Origin: an uncultured Jannaschia sp.
Lineage (GTDB): Bacteria > Pseudomonadota > Alphaproteobacteria > Rhodobacterales > Rhodobacteraceae
Direction of reading: 5' to 3'
Assembly: GCA_947494145.1 (NCBI GenBank)
Contig: CANLTZ010000002.1
Coordinates: 1-64,000 of the forward strand
DNA length: 64,000 bases
Shown: positions 26,113 to 35,146 of the stretch, piece after piece
Position numbering within the stretch: the first letter of the stretch is position 1
Layout of the letters: every line of letters starts with the position of its first letter
Position numbers and translations under genes: made by a program
Notes under the pieces: generated by a model
Databases searched by the model: none
The model's input: only the letters and a program-made list of their open reading frames with translations
What the model was told of the DNA's origin: nothing

Positions 26113-26619
26113 ATGGCCGGACATTCCGACAATGTGCTGGATCTGCCCAGCTTTGACGAGGCGCCCAAGGTCTTGATCGTGATCGCGCCCTATTACGGTG
26201 CGATATCTGCGGCGCAGCTGGCCTCTGCCCGTGTTGTGTTGGAAAGTGCGGGCGCCAAGCATGAAACGCTGGAGGTGCCTGGGTCGCTCGAAGTCCCCAC
26301 GGCGATTGGCATCGCGCACAGGCAGGCGGAGTTCGACGGCTATGTGGCGCTTGGCTGCGTGATCCGGGGGCGGACGTCGCATTACGATATCGTCGTGAAT
26401 GAAAGCGCCCGGGGGATCGCAACGCTGGGCTTGACCGGGGCGTGCATCGGCAACGGGATCATCACGGTCGAGAATATGGAACAAGCTGAGGAGCGCGCCG
26501 ACGCGGCGCGGCTGGATACGGCGGGCGGGGCGGCTGCGGCGGCTTTGCATCTGATCCATATCCAGCGGACCCTGAAGAAGGAAACCAAGGGGATCGGGTT
26601 CAAGGCTGCCGGGGTTTAA
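26113..26619 (+). CDS. ribH: 6,7-dimethyl-8-ribityllumazine synthase
   Basis: A 168-residue lumazine synthase that condenses the RibB product with the ribitylaminouracil precursor. The conserved GCVIRGRTSHYDIV contains the active-site His H90, and FDGYVALGCVIRG and GLTGACIGNGIITVEN fit the family. It starts 1 bp after ribBX. nusB follows 271 bp downstream, as usual in this order. Confidence 0.95.
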   Translation: MAGHSDNVLDLPSFDEAPKVLIVIAPYYGAISAAQLASARVVLESAGAKHETLEVPGSLEVPTAIGIAHRQAEFDGYVALGCVIRGRTSHYDIVVNESARGIATLGLTGACIGNGIITVENMEQAEERADAARLDTAGGAAAAALHLIHIQRTLKKETKGIGFKAAGV

Positions 26620-26828
26620 GAGGCCGTGGATCTCGGTGGGGTCTTGGCCAGGAAGCGCCCCATGACCACTCAGAGCAACCCGCTTGAGGGGCCCGAATGC
26701 GAGGTCACCGTCTTGGTTGCGTGGAACTATTCGTATGCGACTGTTGCACCTTGAGAGGGCTGGGACTTGAAAGGTCCTCGACGGCATGCCCCTGTGTGGC
26801 ACCAACGGCCCTTCAAGCCGGTTGCACC

Positions 26829-26842
26829 TCCGTTCGAACGGA
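26829..26842. promoter_or_regulatory. 14-bp perfect palindrome upstream of nusB
   Basis: TCCGTTCGAACGGA is perfectly symmetrical and lies 49 bp before the nusB ATG. A weak promoter-like pair (TTGACC at 26855, CATAGG at 26876) follows it. No regulator is identified, and chance is possible for a 14-bp site in GC-rich DNA. Confidence 0.25.
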
Positions 26843-26890
26843 AGTGCGTCGTGCTTGACCCGGACCCTTGGCCCCCATAGGTCGCGGCCT

Positions 26891-27376
26891 ATGTCTAATG
26901 CCTCCAATGATGAGAAGCGCGCGCTCAAGCGCCGCATGAAATCCGCCGCCCGGCTTTATGCGGTGCAGGCGCTCTTTCAGATGGAGGCCATGGGGCAGAG
27001 CGTCGATGTGGTCCGTGTGGAATTCGAGGACCATCGCTTCGGCATGACCGTCGAGGAGGGCGCGTTTTCGGAGGCGGATGTGGACCTTTTCCGCAGTTTG
27101 CTCGACGCGGCGGTGGATCATCAGGCCAAGGTCGACCAGATGACCGACCGGGCGCTGGTGGCGAAATGGCCCATCGACCGGATCGACCCAACCCTGCGCG
27201 CGCTGTTTCGGGCTGCCGGAGGCGAGATGGTCGGGCGGGACACGCCGCCCAAGGTGGTCATCAACGAATATGTCGACGTGGCGCGGGCGTTCTTTCCCGA
27301 GGGGAAAGAGGCAGGTTTCGTCAATGCGGTGCTGGACCACATGGCGCGTGAGGCGCGACCCGAGGCGTTTTCGTAG
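26891..27376 (+). CDS. nusB: Transcription antitermination protein NusB
   Basis: A 161-residue all-helical RNA-binding protein of the rRNA antitermination complex. It shows RLYAVQALFQME near the N-terminus and ends FVNAVLDHMARE, the expected NusB pattern. The lysine and arginine-rich start (ALKRRMKSAARL) fits the RNA-binding face. The ribosome binding site is weak. The usual ribH-nusB order is kept. Confidence 0.92.
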   Translation: MSNASNDEKRALKRRMKSAARLYAVQALFQMEAMGQSVDVVRVEFEDHRFGMTVEEGAFSEADVDLFRSLLDAAVDHQAKVDQMTDRALVAKWPIDRIDPTLRALFRAAGGEMVGRDTPPKVVINEYVDVARAFFPEGKEAGFVNAVLDHMAREARPEAFS

Positions 27377-27410
27377 GTTTCAGGTTCCCGTGCATCTGCC
27401 CTGGCCCCCG

Positions 27411-30400
27411 TCAGACCAACGCCCGTCGCCGCCCCACGAACAAAGCCGAAGCCAACCAAACTACCAGTAGCAGAGCCGCACTTCCCCCAAGGAAGGCAAG
27501 GAAGGCCGACCCAATCCCGCCCACCGGCAAGGGCACCAAGGGCGCGCCGGTGATCAGCGTCCAGCCCAGCGTGCCCGCCCCCCAGACGGTGATGGCTGTG
27601 CCCAGCATCAGCCCGGCCAGTCCCACCCCCCGGCCCCGGCCTCGGGCGGGCAGGCGCAGTAGGCGGCGCAGGGCGGTGCCCATGCGTGACAGATCGTGGC
27701 CCATGGCCAACAGCGCTGGCACCAGGATCAGGACCAGCAGCATCCCGAAGCCCAACCCGTAGCTAAGCGTGATAACCGTCGGGCGCAGGAATTGCGCCTG
27801 GCTCGATGTCTCGTACAGCAACGGTGTCAGGCCCAGCACGGTCGTCAGTGTTGTGAGCAGGATGGGCCGCAGTCGGTCGCAGACCGCATCCAGAATGGCC
27901 GGGCGAAGGGCCCTGTCCTTGGCATATTCATCCACTGTGGTCACCAGCACGATGGAATCGTTGATGATGATACCGGTCATGCCGATCAGCCCCACCACCG
28001 AGAACATCGACAGCGGCACGTCCCAATACCAATGGCCCCAGACGGCGCCGATCAGGCCGAAGGGAATCACGGCCATGATCACGGCGGGCCGCGACCAGGA
28101 TGAGAAGATCCAGGCCAGAACCAGATAGATGCCCAGAAGGCAGGCCATCAGGCCGATCAGCGCATCGGTCAGGAAGGCGCGTTCCTGTTCGGCCAAACCG
28201 CCCAGTTGGTAGGACACCTGATGGATCGCCGCGATTTCGGGCAAGATTTCTTCGTCGAGCGCGGTGCGGATTTCGTTGGCGCGGGCGGCGTCGTCTTGCT
28301 CCATATCGCCCGAAACGGTGACGACCTGCACGCCGTTTTCTCGCCGGATCGTGGCGAACCCCGATTGCACCGTCACCCGCACGATATCGGACAGGGGGAC
28401 ATCGCCGCCGCCGGGCGCCGCTAGGCGCAGCGTGTCGAGGAAATCGGCGCGGACTTCACCGGGCGGAAGCTCGACCCGGATGGCGCCGGTGCGGGGGCCC
28501 ACGGGGAAGGTGGCAGCCTCGATCCCGTTGAGGCGGTTGCGCAAGGTGCGGCCCAATGCGTCGATGTCGAAGCCAAGCGCCTCGCCCTGGGGGGTGAGTT
28601 CCAAGATCAACTCATCCTTGTCGAAGGGCAGGCTGTCTTCGATGCCGGACACCTCTGGAAATTGGATGACGGCGGCTTTCAGCGCCTCGGCGGCGTCCTT
28701 CAAGGTGGCACTATCCGCGCCGTAGAATTCGACCGATAGGGCATCGCCCCCCGGTCCCGACCGCCAACCGCGGAAGCTGATTTCTTCGGTCAAAGGCAGT
28801 TGGCGCGCGGCCTCTTGCAAGTCACCGACGAAGCGGAAGGACGAATAGGGGCGCAGATCGGCGTCGATAAGCTCGATGGAAATTGCGCCAAGTTGGTCGG
28901 CATCCTTGTCGTCGGCCGATGGCAGGGGGCGGCCGGAATTGCCGCCCACTTCGGCCAAGACATAAGCGACGGGGTTGGTGCCGTACTCTTCCTCATATCG
29001 TTCGCCCAACTCGGCCACGGCGCGCTGCAACTCACGCATCTGCGCGATGGCATCGGCCCGTGTGGCGCCATCGGCCATGGCGAAATTCCCGGTAACCGAG
29101 CCACGCTCCGGCGCGTTGAAGAACCGCCACTGTACGTCGCCCTTGATGAAGAGCGCGGCCTGCGTGGACAAAAGCACAATGGCCATTGCCGCAACCGGGT
29201 AGCGCGCTTGCATGCAGAGGCGAATGAGGGGGCGGAACAGCCGCTCGCGCGTCCAATCGAGGCCGCCATTGACCAGGCTGGACGCCACGTCGACCCCCTT
29301 CTCGGCCATCCAATCCAGCAACCGTGCCCGCCGCTCGCGGGGCAGAACCCAATAGACGGCCGGGATGACCAGCGCCAAGGCGCCCGGTGTTGCCAGGACC
29401 GAAAGCTGCGTGGCCCAATCGATCCAGTCGCGCGCCCAGAAGCCCCAGGTCGCGCCCGTCTCTGTCAACCCGTCGGAGACAAGGCCCAAGGCAAGACCGG
29501 CCAGCATCAGCGCCAGACCAGACGCAAAGGCGTAGATGGCCCAAGCCAACGCGCCGAGCAGAATAAGCAAGGGCACCAGCACCAGCCCCGCGACGCCGAT
29601 CCGCAACCAGCGAATGCCGGTGCCTTTGCGCACCCGCAACGCCCCGGCCATATGGTGGGGCAGGATCAGGAAACATTCGGCCAGTGACGCGATCAGCACG
29701 ACGATGACGGTAAAGGGAATGTCGGCAATCAAATTTCCGAAGCGCCCCCCGATGGCGACCAAGCCGAAGAAGGCGATAACGGTGGTCAGCGTCGCGCTGA
29801 AGACGGGTGTGAACATCCGCTTGGCCGCGTTTTCCGCCGCGGTATAGGGGTCTTCGCCCAGGCGGCGGGCGCGGAAATCGGCATGTTCCCCCACCACGAT
29901 GGCATCATCTACCACGATGCCCAGCGTGATGATCAGCGCAAAGAGCGAGACCATGTTGATGGTCAGTCCCGCCAACCACATGAGCGCGATGGCCGACAAC
30001 ATGGCCACCGGGATGCCCGCCGCTACCCAGAAGGCGGTACGCGCGTTGAGGAACAGAAACAGCAGTATTACGACAAGGGCGAGGCCCAGAGCCGCGTTGT
30101 CCACGAGCACGTCGATGCGGCCCGAAATGGCTTCGGTCCGGGTGCGGATCAACTCAACCGCGACGCCGTTTGGTGCATTGGCCGTGACCTCGGCTGCGAT
30201 GTCTTCGACCCGCGATTGCAGTTCGATCGCGTCCCCGTCGGCTGAGCGGTCCACGCGGATGCTGATGGCCGGGTTGTCGCCCACGAAATAGGCGCGGTCG
30301 CGGTCCACCCCGCCGGTGATAACGCGGGCCACATCGCCCACCTTCAGTGTCCCGCCCTCGCGGTCGCGGCGCAGAACGATGGTTTCGATCTCGGCGGCGT

Positions 30401-31085
30401 TGCGCCGCTCGGCCCCGGTGCGCACGCGCGCATTGGCGCCGCTCACGTCGCCTGCTGGGTCGGCCTGGGCTTGGGCCCCCAGGGCTGCGGCGATGTCTGC
30501 CATGGTCAGGTTGTGGCGCAGCAGGTTGGCGGTGGGGACTTCGACGATGATTTCGGGCGCGGCCACTCCGCGGATGGTTGTGCGCGTCACCCCTTGCGCA
30601 AAAAGCCGGATGACGAATTCATCGGTGATCCGCGCCAATTGATCGACGCCGACGGGGCCTGTCACGATGACGTCCGTTACGCGGTCGCGCCAGCGATCTT
30701 GCCGGATCACGGGGTCTTCAATGCCATCGGGCAGGCCCGATACCGCATCCACGGCGGCCTGCACATCGTCGGTGGCGCGCGCCACGTCAGTCCCGGCTTC
30801 AAACTCCAGCGTGATCGAGGCGGAGCCTTCGCGCGCCGTCGCCTCGCTTTCGGTGACGCCGTTGACGGCCAGAAGCGCGGGTTCCAACACTTGCACCACG
30901 CCGCGATCAACGTCTTCGGCGCCCGCCCCCTCCCAGTCAACCGAGACCGAGACGCTTTCGACCACCACATCGGGGAAGAATTGCGCGCGCATGTTGGGCA
31001 GGGCCAGCACGCCTGCGGCCAGCATCAAAATCAGCAGCAGGTTGGCGACGGTGCGGTGGCGCGTGAAGTAGCTCAGCACGCCCAT
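27411..31085 (-). CDS. RND efflux transporter, inner-membrane subunit, with extra membrane segments
   Basis: A 1224-residue RND permease, longer than the usual ~1030-1050. Core features are present: N-terminal FTRHRTVANLLLILM, the proton-relay pair in GIVVDDAIVVGEH, and the second-half match MTGIIINDSIVLV. The extra length comes from an insert of about 100-150 residues between the first and second halves, rich in hydrophobic stretches (around GLVLVPLLILLGALAWAIYA), and about 70 residues at the C-terminus with two further likely spans. The ATG at 31085 follows the adaptor stop by 1 bp; GTG 31094 is an alternative. Substrate unknown. Confidence 0.9.
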   Translation of the reverse strand: MGVLSYFTRHRTVANLLLILMLAAGVLALPNMRAQFFPDVVVESVSVSVDWEGAGAEDVDRGVVQVLEPALLAVNGVTESEATAREGSASITLEFEAGTDVARATDDVQAAVDAVSGLPDGIEDPVIRQDRWRDRVTDVIVTGPVGVDQLARITDEFVIRLFAQGVTRTTIRGVAAPEIIVEVPTANLLRHNLTMADIAAALGAQAQADPAGDVSGANARVRTGAERRNAAEIETIVLRRDREGGTLKVGDVARVITGGVDRDRAYFVGDNPAISIRVDRSADGDAIELQSRVEDIAAEVTANAPNGVAVELIRTRTEAISGRIDVLVDNAALGLALVVILLFLFLNARTAFWVAAGIPVAMLSAIALMWLAGLTINMVSLFALIITLGIVVDDAIVVGEHADFRARRLGEDPYTAAENAAKRMFTPVFSATLTTVIAFFGLVAIGGRFGNLIADIPFTVIVVLIASLAECFLILPHHMAGALRVRKGTGIRWLRIGVAGLVLVPLLILLGALAWAIYAFASGLALMLAGLALGLVSDGLTETGATWGFWARDWIDWATQLSVLATPGALALVIPAVYWVLPRERRARLLDWMAEKGVDVASSLVNGGLDWTRERLFRPLIRLCMQARYPVAAMAIVLLSTQAALFIKGDVQWRFFNAPERGSVTGNFAMADGATRADAIAQMRELQRAVAELGERYEEEYGTNPVAYVLAEVGGNSGRPLPSADDKDADQLGAISIELIDADLRPYSSFRFVGDLQEAARQLPLTEEISFRGWRSGPGGDALSVEFYGADSATLKDAAEALKAAVIQFPEVSGIEDSLPFDKDELILELTPQGEALGFDIDALGRTLRNRLNGIEAATFPVGPRTGAIRVELPPGEVRADFLDTLRLAAPGGGDVPLSDIVRVTVQSGFATIRRENGVQVVTVSGDMEQDDAARANEIRTALDEEILPEIAAIHQVSYQLGGLAEQERAFLTDALIGLMACLLGIYLVLAWIFSSWSRPAVIMAVIPFGLIGAVWGHWYWDVPLSMFSVVGLIGMTGIIINDSIVLVTTVDEYAKDRALRPAILDAVCDRLRPILLTTLTTVLGLTPLLYETSSQAQFLRPTVITLSYGLGFGMLLVLILVPALLAMGHDLSRMGTALRRLLRLPARGRGRGVGLAGLMLGTAITVWGAGTLGWTLITGAPLVPLPVGGIGSAFLAFLGGSAALLLVVWLASALFVGRRRALV

Positions 31086-31086
31086 G

Positions 31087-32538
31087 TCAGCCACCCGCGC
31101 GCGCTTCGAGACGTTCGATCATCTCGGCAGGGACCTCATCCTGGTCAAGCCGTGCCAGCATCCGGGCCTTCACGTCCGATGGGATGCGGGCATTGGCTTC
31201 CACGATGGCCTTCAGGCGCGCCCGGCGTTCCGGGTCCAGCGCGACCATGGCGGCCTGCTCAGACGCGCTGCCATCATTGCGCAACGGGCGGACCCTGATG
31301 CCCGCGCCCAAGGCTAGCGTACGCTCGGTGACGACTTCGCGCCCGGCGATCTGGCCGCGCACCAGCACGTCATCGCCCTGGCGGCGCAGAAGTTCGACCG
31401 AGACTTGTTCCAACCGGTCACCATCACCCAGTACAAGCACTTCGCCCTGGGCTGACAAGGCCCTGGCAGGCAGGCGGATCGCGCGGGGCAAGGGTGGTTC
31501 TTCCACCTCGATGCGGACGAAATCGCCGGGGCGGAAGCCGCGCGGGTCATCCAGCGTGGCAAAGACCAGCCGCCCGGTCTGCCCTTCACCCACGGCGGCG
31601 GCTTCGCGCGTGATCGTGCCGCTGGCCGTGACGTCCAGGCCCAGGACATCCAGCACCGCCCGCACGGGCGCGCCCACCAGATCGCCATTGCCATCCAGCA
31701 GGCGCGCATGTTGCGCCGCCGACAGTCGGAACGCCACTTCCAGCTCGGCGGGGTCGATCAGCGTGGCCACCTGTTCGTTGGGCGACACGAGGCCGCCGCG
31801 CAGGACGGACACGTCCGACAATTGCCCCGAGAATTCCGCGACCAGGCGGTGATCGTCCAGATCGCGCTGGGTTTGATCGCGCTCGATCTGGGCCCGGGCG
31901 ATAGCGAGGCGGGCGCTGTCCACCCGTGTTTCGGCCTGGGCCACAGCGCCGCGCTGGGTCAGGATGGTTTGCTCGGCGGACGACATCGTCAACTCGGCGG
32001 CCTCGACCCCCGCGGCAGACCCAACGCCGCGGTCCAACAGATCCCGCTGCCGCTGCATGGCCTGCATCTGCAAGTCACGCTGCGCCAGCGCGCCTTCCAA
32101 CTCCGCCTGGGCCAATTCCAACCCGCGCTGCGCATCCCGCAATTCGGCCTCGGCCCCCGAAACATCGGCTTCGGCCACGGCCAGCAGGGCTTCCGCCGCC
32201 GATGTATCCACCCGCAGTAGCAATTGCCCTTCATCCACCTGGCCGCCTTCTTCAAACCCTTCGGCCAGGGCCACCACGCGGCCGCCCACGGGCGCGCGCA
32301 ATTCCAGCACGCGGCGGGCGCGGACCTCGCCGAAAGCGGTCAGGATGGGCGTGATTTCTGCGAATTCGGCGCGTGTGACGTTGGCAGCCAAGACACGCTC
32401 CCGCCCCGGTGGGCCGCCGCTTTCGCGCGCTGCGCGTTCGTCCAACGCAGCCCATGTGATCTGCACCGCCCAGGCCAGCAGACCGGCGGTCAGGGCAGCC
32501 AGGAACAAGGCCGTCAGGCTTCGGGCAAGAAAACGCAT
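31087..32538 (-). CDS. RND efflux periplasmic adaptor (membrane fusion protein)
   Basis: A 483-residue HlyD/MFP-type adaptor. It has an N-terminal membrane anchor (residues 5-30), a lipoyl-like half (LRAPVGGRVVALAEGFEEGG), a long coiled-coil hairpin from about 120 to 230 (LRDAQRGLELAQAELEGAL), the second lipoyl half and a beta barrel. A hydrophilic helical C-terminus of ~60 residues (from LDPERRARL) is longer than in most adaptors. It is encoded just before its transporter. No outer-membrane TolC gene is present. Confidence 0.88.
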   Translation of the reverse strand: MRFLARSLTALFLAALTAGLLAWAVQITWAALDERAARESGGPPGRERVLAANVTRAEFAEITPILTAFGEVRARRVLELRAPVGGRVVALAEGFEEGGQVDEGQLLLRVDTSAAEALLAVAEADVSGAEAELRDAQRGLELAQAELEGALAQRDLQMQAMQRQRDLLDRGVGSAAGVEAAELTMSSAEQTILTQRGAVAQAETRVDSARLAIARAQIERDQTQRDLDDHRLVAEFSGQLSDVSVLRGGLVSPNEQVATLIDPAELEVAFRLSAAQHARLLDGNGDLVGAPVRAVLDVLGLDVTASGTITREAAAVGEGQTGRLVFATLDDPRGFRPGDFVRIEVEEPPLPRAIRLPARALSAQGEVLVLGDGDRLEQVSVELLRRQGDDVLVRGQIAGREVVTERTLALGAGIRVRPLRNDGSASEQAAMVALDPERRARLKAIVEANARIPSDVKARMLARLDQDEVPAEMIERLEARAGG

Positions 32539-32629
32539 CGTGTCTCCGGGCTTACGATTGCTCTCAAGATAAGGCCCTCGGCGATGTTATCCAATCGCGG
32601 CCCGCTGTGACGTTACACGCCGCCCGCCA

Positions 32630-33160
32630 TCACTTCCTTCGCAGATGTTCATCCAGCCGCGGCATGATCTCGACGAAGTTGCAGGGCTTGTGGGTGTAGT
32701 CGAGCTGGTGAACCAGGATTTCATCCCACGCATCGCGGCAAGCCGACGGCGAGCCAGGCAGCGCAAACAGATAGGTCCCCTGCGCCACGCCGGCACAGGC
32801 CCGACTTTGCACCGCAGAGGTGCCGATCTTCTTCATGCTGACGATCGTGAACATGGTCGAAAAGGCGTCGATTTCCTTCTCATAGACATCGCGATGGGCT
32901 TCCACGGTGACGTCGCGACCCGTCAGGCCAGTGCCCCCCGTACTAAGCACGACATCGACATCGGGGTCCGCACACCAAGCCCGTAGCTTGTCCGAGATAT
33001 CCGCCCGCTCATCGGGCAGGATCGTGCGATCTGCCAGCAAATGCCCAGCCTCGCTGAGTCGTGCCACCAACGTGTCGCCCGAGCGGTCTTCTGCCAGGGA
33101 CCGCGTGTCGCTCACCGTTAGAACGGCGATACGGCAGGGCATGAATGTTCGGTCGCTCAT
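32630..33160 (-). CDS. moaB: Molybdenum cofactor biosynthesis protein MoaB
   Basis: A 176-residue MoaB/MogA-family protein involved in molybdopterin adenylylation. It shows IAVLTVSDTRSLAEDRSGD, the nucleotide/MPT-binding LSTGGTGLTGRDVT, and FALPGSPSACRDAW. Full length. No other moa or mob genes are adjacent. Confidence 0.92.
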   Translation of the reverse strand: MSDRTFMPCRIAVLTVSDTRSLAEDRSGDTLVARLSEAGHLLADRTILPDERADISDKLRAWCADPDVDVVLSTGGTGLTGRDVTVEAHRDVYEKEIDAFSTMFTIVSMKKIGTSAVQSRACAGVAQGTYLFALPGSPSACRDAWDEILVHQLDYTHKPCNFVEIMPRLDEHLRRK

Positions 33161-33216
33161 GGGATACTCCGGAACTGTGTGCAGATGCCGTCACCCCAAT
33201 GACAGCCGCCGCCTTC

Positions 33217-33262
33217 CTCATCTTGCCAGAAATACCTTGGGGGGCCCGGGGGCAAAGCCCCC
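33217..33262 (-). terminator. Hairpin plus dispersed 3'-end motif (after yghU)
   Basis: On the minus strand a GGGGGC-TTT-GCCCCC stem precedes AAGGTATTTCTGGCAAGATG. It lies 42 bp after the yghU stop and in yghU's direction, so even this reverse-strand copy keeps the gene-then-motif order. Confidence 0.6.
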
Positions 33263-33303
33263 CGACGGGCCGCTCCGCCTGCCGAGCGACACCGAAGCCG
33301 CAT

Positions 33304-34125
33304 CTATCTGTCGAAATCCGCAGCCGAATGTCGTTCGGGCAGTTTGAGACTTTCGTCATCCCCAAAGGCACGGTTCACCATCCGACCGCGCCGCACGGCG
33401 GGCCGGGCGTCGATGCGTTTGGCCCAATCCATGACGTTGCTGTAGCTTTCCACCTCCAGAAACTCGGCGGCGCCGTAAAGCCGACCCAGGCAAAGCTGCC
33501 CATACCAGGCCCAGATGGCCATGTCGGCGATGGAATAGCTGCCGGCCATCCATTCGGCATCGCCCAGATGGCGGTCGAGTACATCCAATTGACGTTTCGT
33601 TTCCATGGCATAGCGATTGATCGGGTATTCGAATTTCTCGGGCGCGTAGGCATAGAAATGCCCGAACCCGCCCCCCAGAAACGGTGCGCTGCCCATCTGC
33701 CAGAACAGCCAGGACAGCATCTCGGTCCGCGGGCTACCCAGAAAGGCGTCATAGCGTTCTGCCAGGTGCAGCATGATTGCCGCGCTCTCGAAGATACGGG
33801 TCTCTGTGCCGCCCGTGCGGTCCATCATGGCGGGGATCTTAGAATTGGGGTTCACTTCGACGAAGCCCGACCCGAATTGGTCGCCTTCGCCGATGTCGAT
33901 CAGCCAGGCGTCGTATTCCGGGCCGATGCCCGCCTCCAGCAACTCCTCCAACAAGACGGTGACCTTCACGCCGTTGGGCGTGGCCAGGGAATAAAGCTGC
34001 AACGGGTGTTCGCCCACCGGCAACGCCTTGTCGTGAGTCGCACCGGCGATGGGGCGGTTGATGCTGGCGAACTTCCCGCCGGATTCGGAATCCCAGGTCC
34101 ATTTGGCGGGGGGTGTATAGGTCAT
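33304..34125 (-). CDS. yghU: Glutathione-dependent disulfide-bond oxidoreductase (YghU-type GST)
   Basis: A 273-residue Nu-class glutathione transferase. The N-terminus (NRPIAGATHDKALPVG) and the glutathione-site loop SLATPNGVKVTVLLEEL match YghU, which reduces disulfides using two bound glutathiones. Then come NPNSKIPAM and a helical C-terminal domain. It stands alone, without an obvious operon partner. Confidence 0.92.
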   Translation of the reverse strand: MTYTPPAKWTWDSESGGKFASINRPIAGATHDKALPVGEHPLQLYSLATPNGVKVTVLLEELLEAGIGPEYDAWLIDIGEGDQFGSGFVEVNPNSKIPAMMDRTGGTETRIFESAAIMLHLAERYDAFLGSPRTEMLSWLFWQMGSAPFLGGGFGHFYAYAPEKFEYPINRYAMETKRQLDVLDRHLGDAEWMAGSYSIADMAIWAWYGQLCLGRLYGAAEFLEVESYSNVMDWAKRIDARPAVRRGRMVNRAFGDDESLKLPERHSAADFDR

Positions 34126-34223
34126 GGGGCGCTCCCGAGATGCGATTCGCGTGGGTGCCGAAGGTGCAGCGCCCGCGCGCTGGGGGCCAGCCCCGCAGGC
34201 GCCCTATGCCGGGCGTTCGCATG

Positions 34224-35018
34224 TCACGTCTGCGCGAGGCGGGCATTGAGGCTAAGCAGATCGGCCCAAGCCTCCCGCTTGGCGGCGGGCTGGCGCAGCA
34301 GATAGGCGGGGTGGAGCATGGGCAACGCGGGCCGCCCCAACGCCTCCGTCCATTGGCCGCGCAGGCGGGTGATGCCGCGCTTGCCGGTCAGGGCGTGGCA
34401 GGCATGGTTGCCCATCAAGACCAGCAGATCGGGCGCGGCCAGGTCCACATGGCGGCGCAGGAAGGGCAGCATCATGGCCACTTCGTCGGGCTGCGGGTCG
34501 CGGTTGGAGGGCGGGCGCCAGGGCAGCACATTGGCAATGTAGATGGCCCGTTCCGCATCTGCGTGGTCGCGTGCCAGGCCAATCGCGGCCAGCATCCTGT
34601 CCAGCAATTGCCCCGCCTGACCGACGAAAGGGCGCCCGGCGCGGTCTTCTTCGCGGCCCGGCGCTTCGCCCACGATCATCACGCGCGCCTCCGGGCGGCC
34701 ATCGGCAAAGACCAGGTTCTTGGCCCCCATGCGCAGGTCGCACCAGGGATAGGCGGCAAGGGCATCTTGCAGGGCGGGCAAGGTGGCTGCCGCGGCCGCG
34801 CTTCGTTCGGCTTCGGCCACCGGGTCCGACGGGGCGTCGGGGTCGGCGGCGGCGATGCTTGGTGCGGCTGGGGCTTTGGCCGCTTTGGGCGGGCCGGGCA
34901 TCCGGTCGGGCAGGGCGTAGCGGTCCAGCGGGGCCGCTGCGATGGCCTCATCACAGCCCATTTCGACCAGCCATTCCAGCGTGGCGCGCGCGGTGTATGG
35001 GTCGAGATCGGGTTCCAT
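34224..35018 (-). CDS. Uracil-DNA glycosylase, family 4 type
   Basis: A 264-residue DNA repair enzyme that excises uracil. Motif 1 is GEAPGREEDRAGRPFVG, motif 2 is HPAYLLRQPAAKREAW, and WRPPSNRDPQPDE lies between. The N-terminal ~80 residues are Ala/Pro-rich and variable, as in alphaproteobacterial members. Only one Cys (YPWCDL) is obvious in the region where an Fe-S ligand is expected, so cluster binding should be checked. Confidence 0.85.
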   Translation of the reverse strand: MEPDLDPYTARATLEWLVEMGCDEAIAAAPLDRYALPDRMPGPPKAAKAPAAPSIAAADPDAPSDPVAEAERSAAAAATLPALQDALAAYPWCDLRMGAKNLVFADGRPEARVMIVGEAPGREEDRAGRPFVGQAGQLLDRMLAAIGLARDHADAERAIYIANVLPWRPPSNRDPQPDEVAMMLPFLRRHVDLAAPDLLVLMGNHACHALTGKRGITRLRGQWTEALGRPALPMLHPAYLLRQPAAKREAWADLLSLNARLAQT

Positions 35019-35146
35019 GTCTGCAATGTATCTCGGGCTTTGGAAAATCGGAAGTTAGGGAGGGCCCACGTCCCCCGCCGCCACGTCAAAGTTTCGCCAC
35101 CTTGATCTGAAACCTTCCGCGCTCGCGACAAGTTGCCGCGCCAATA

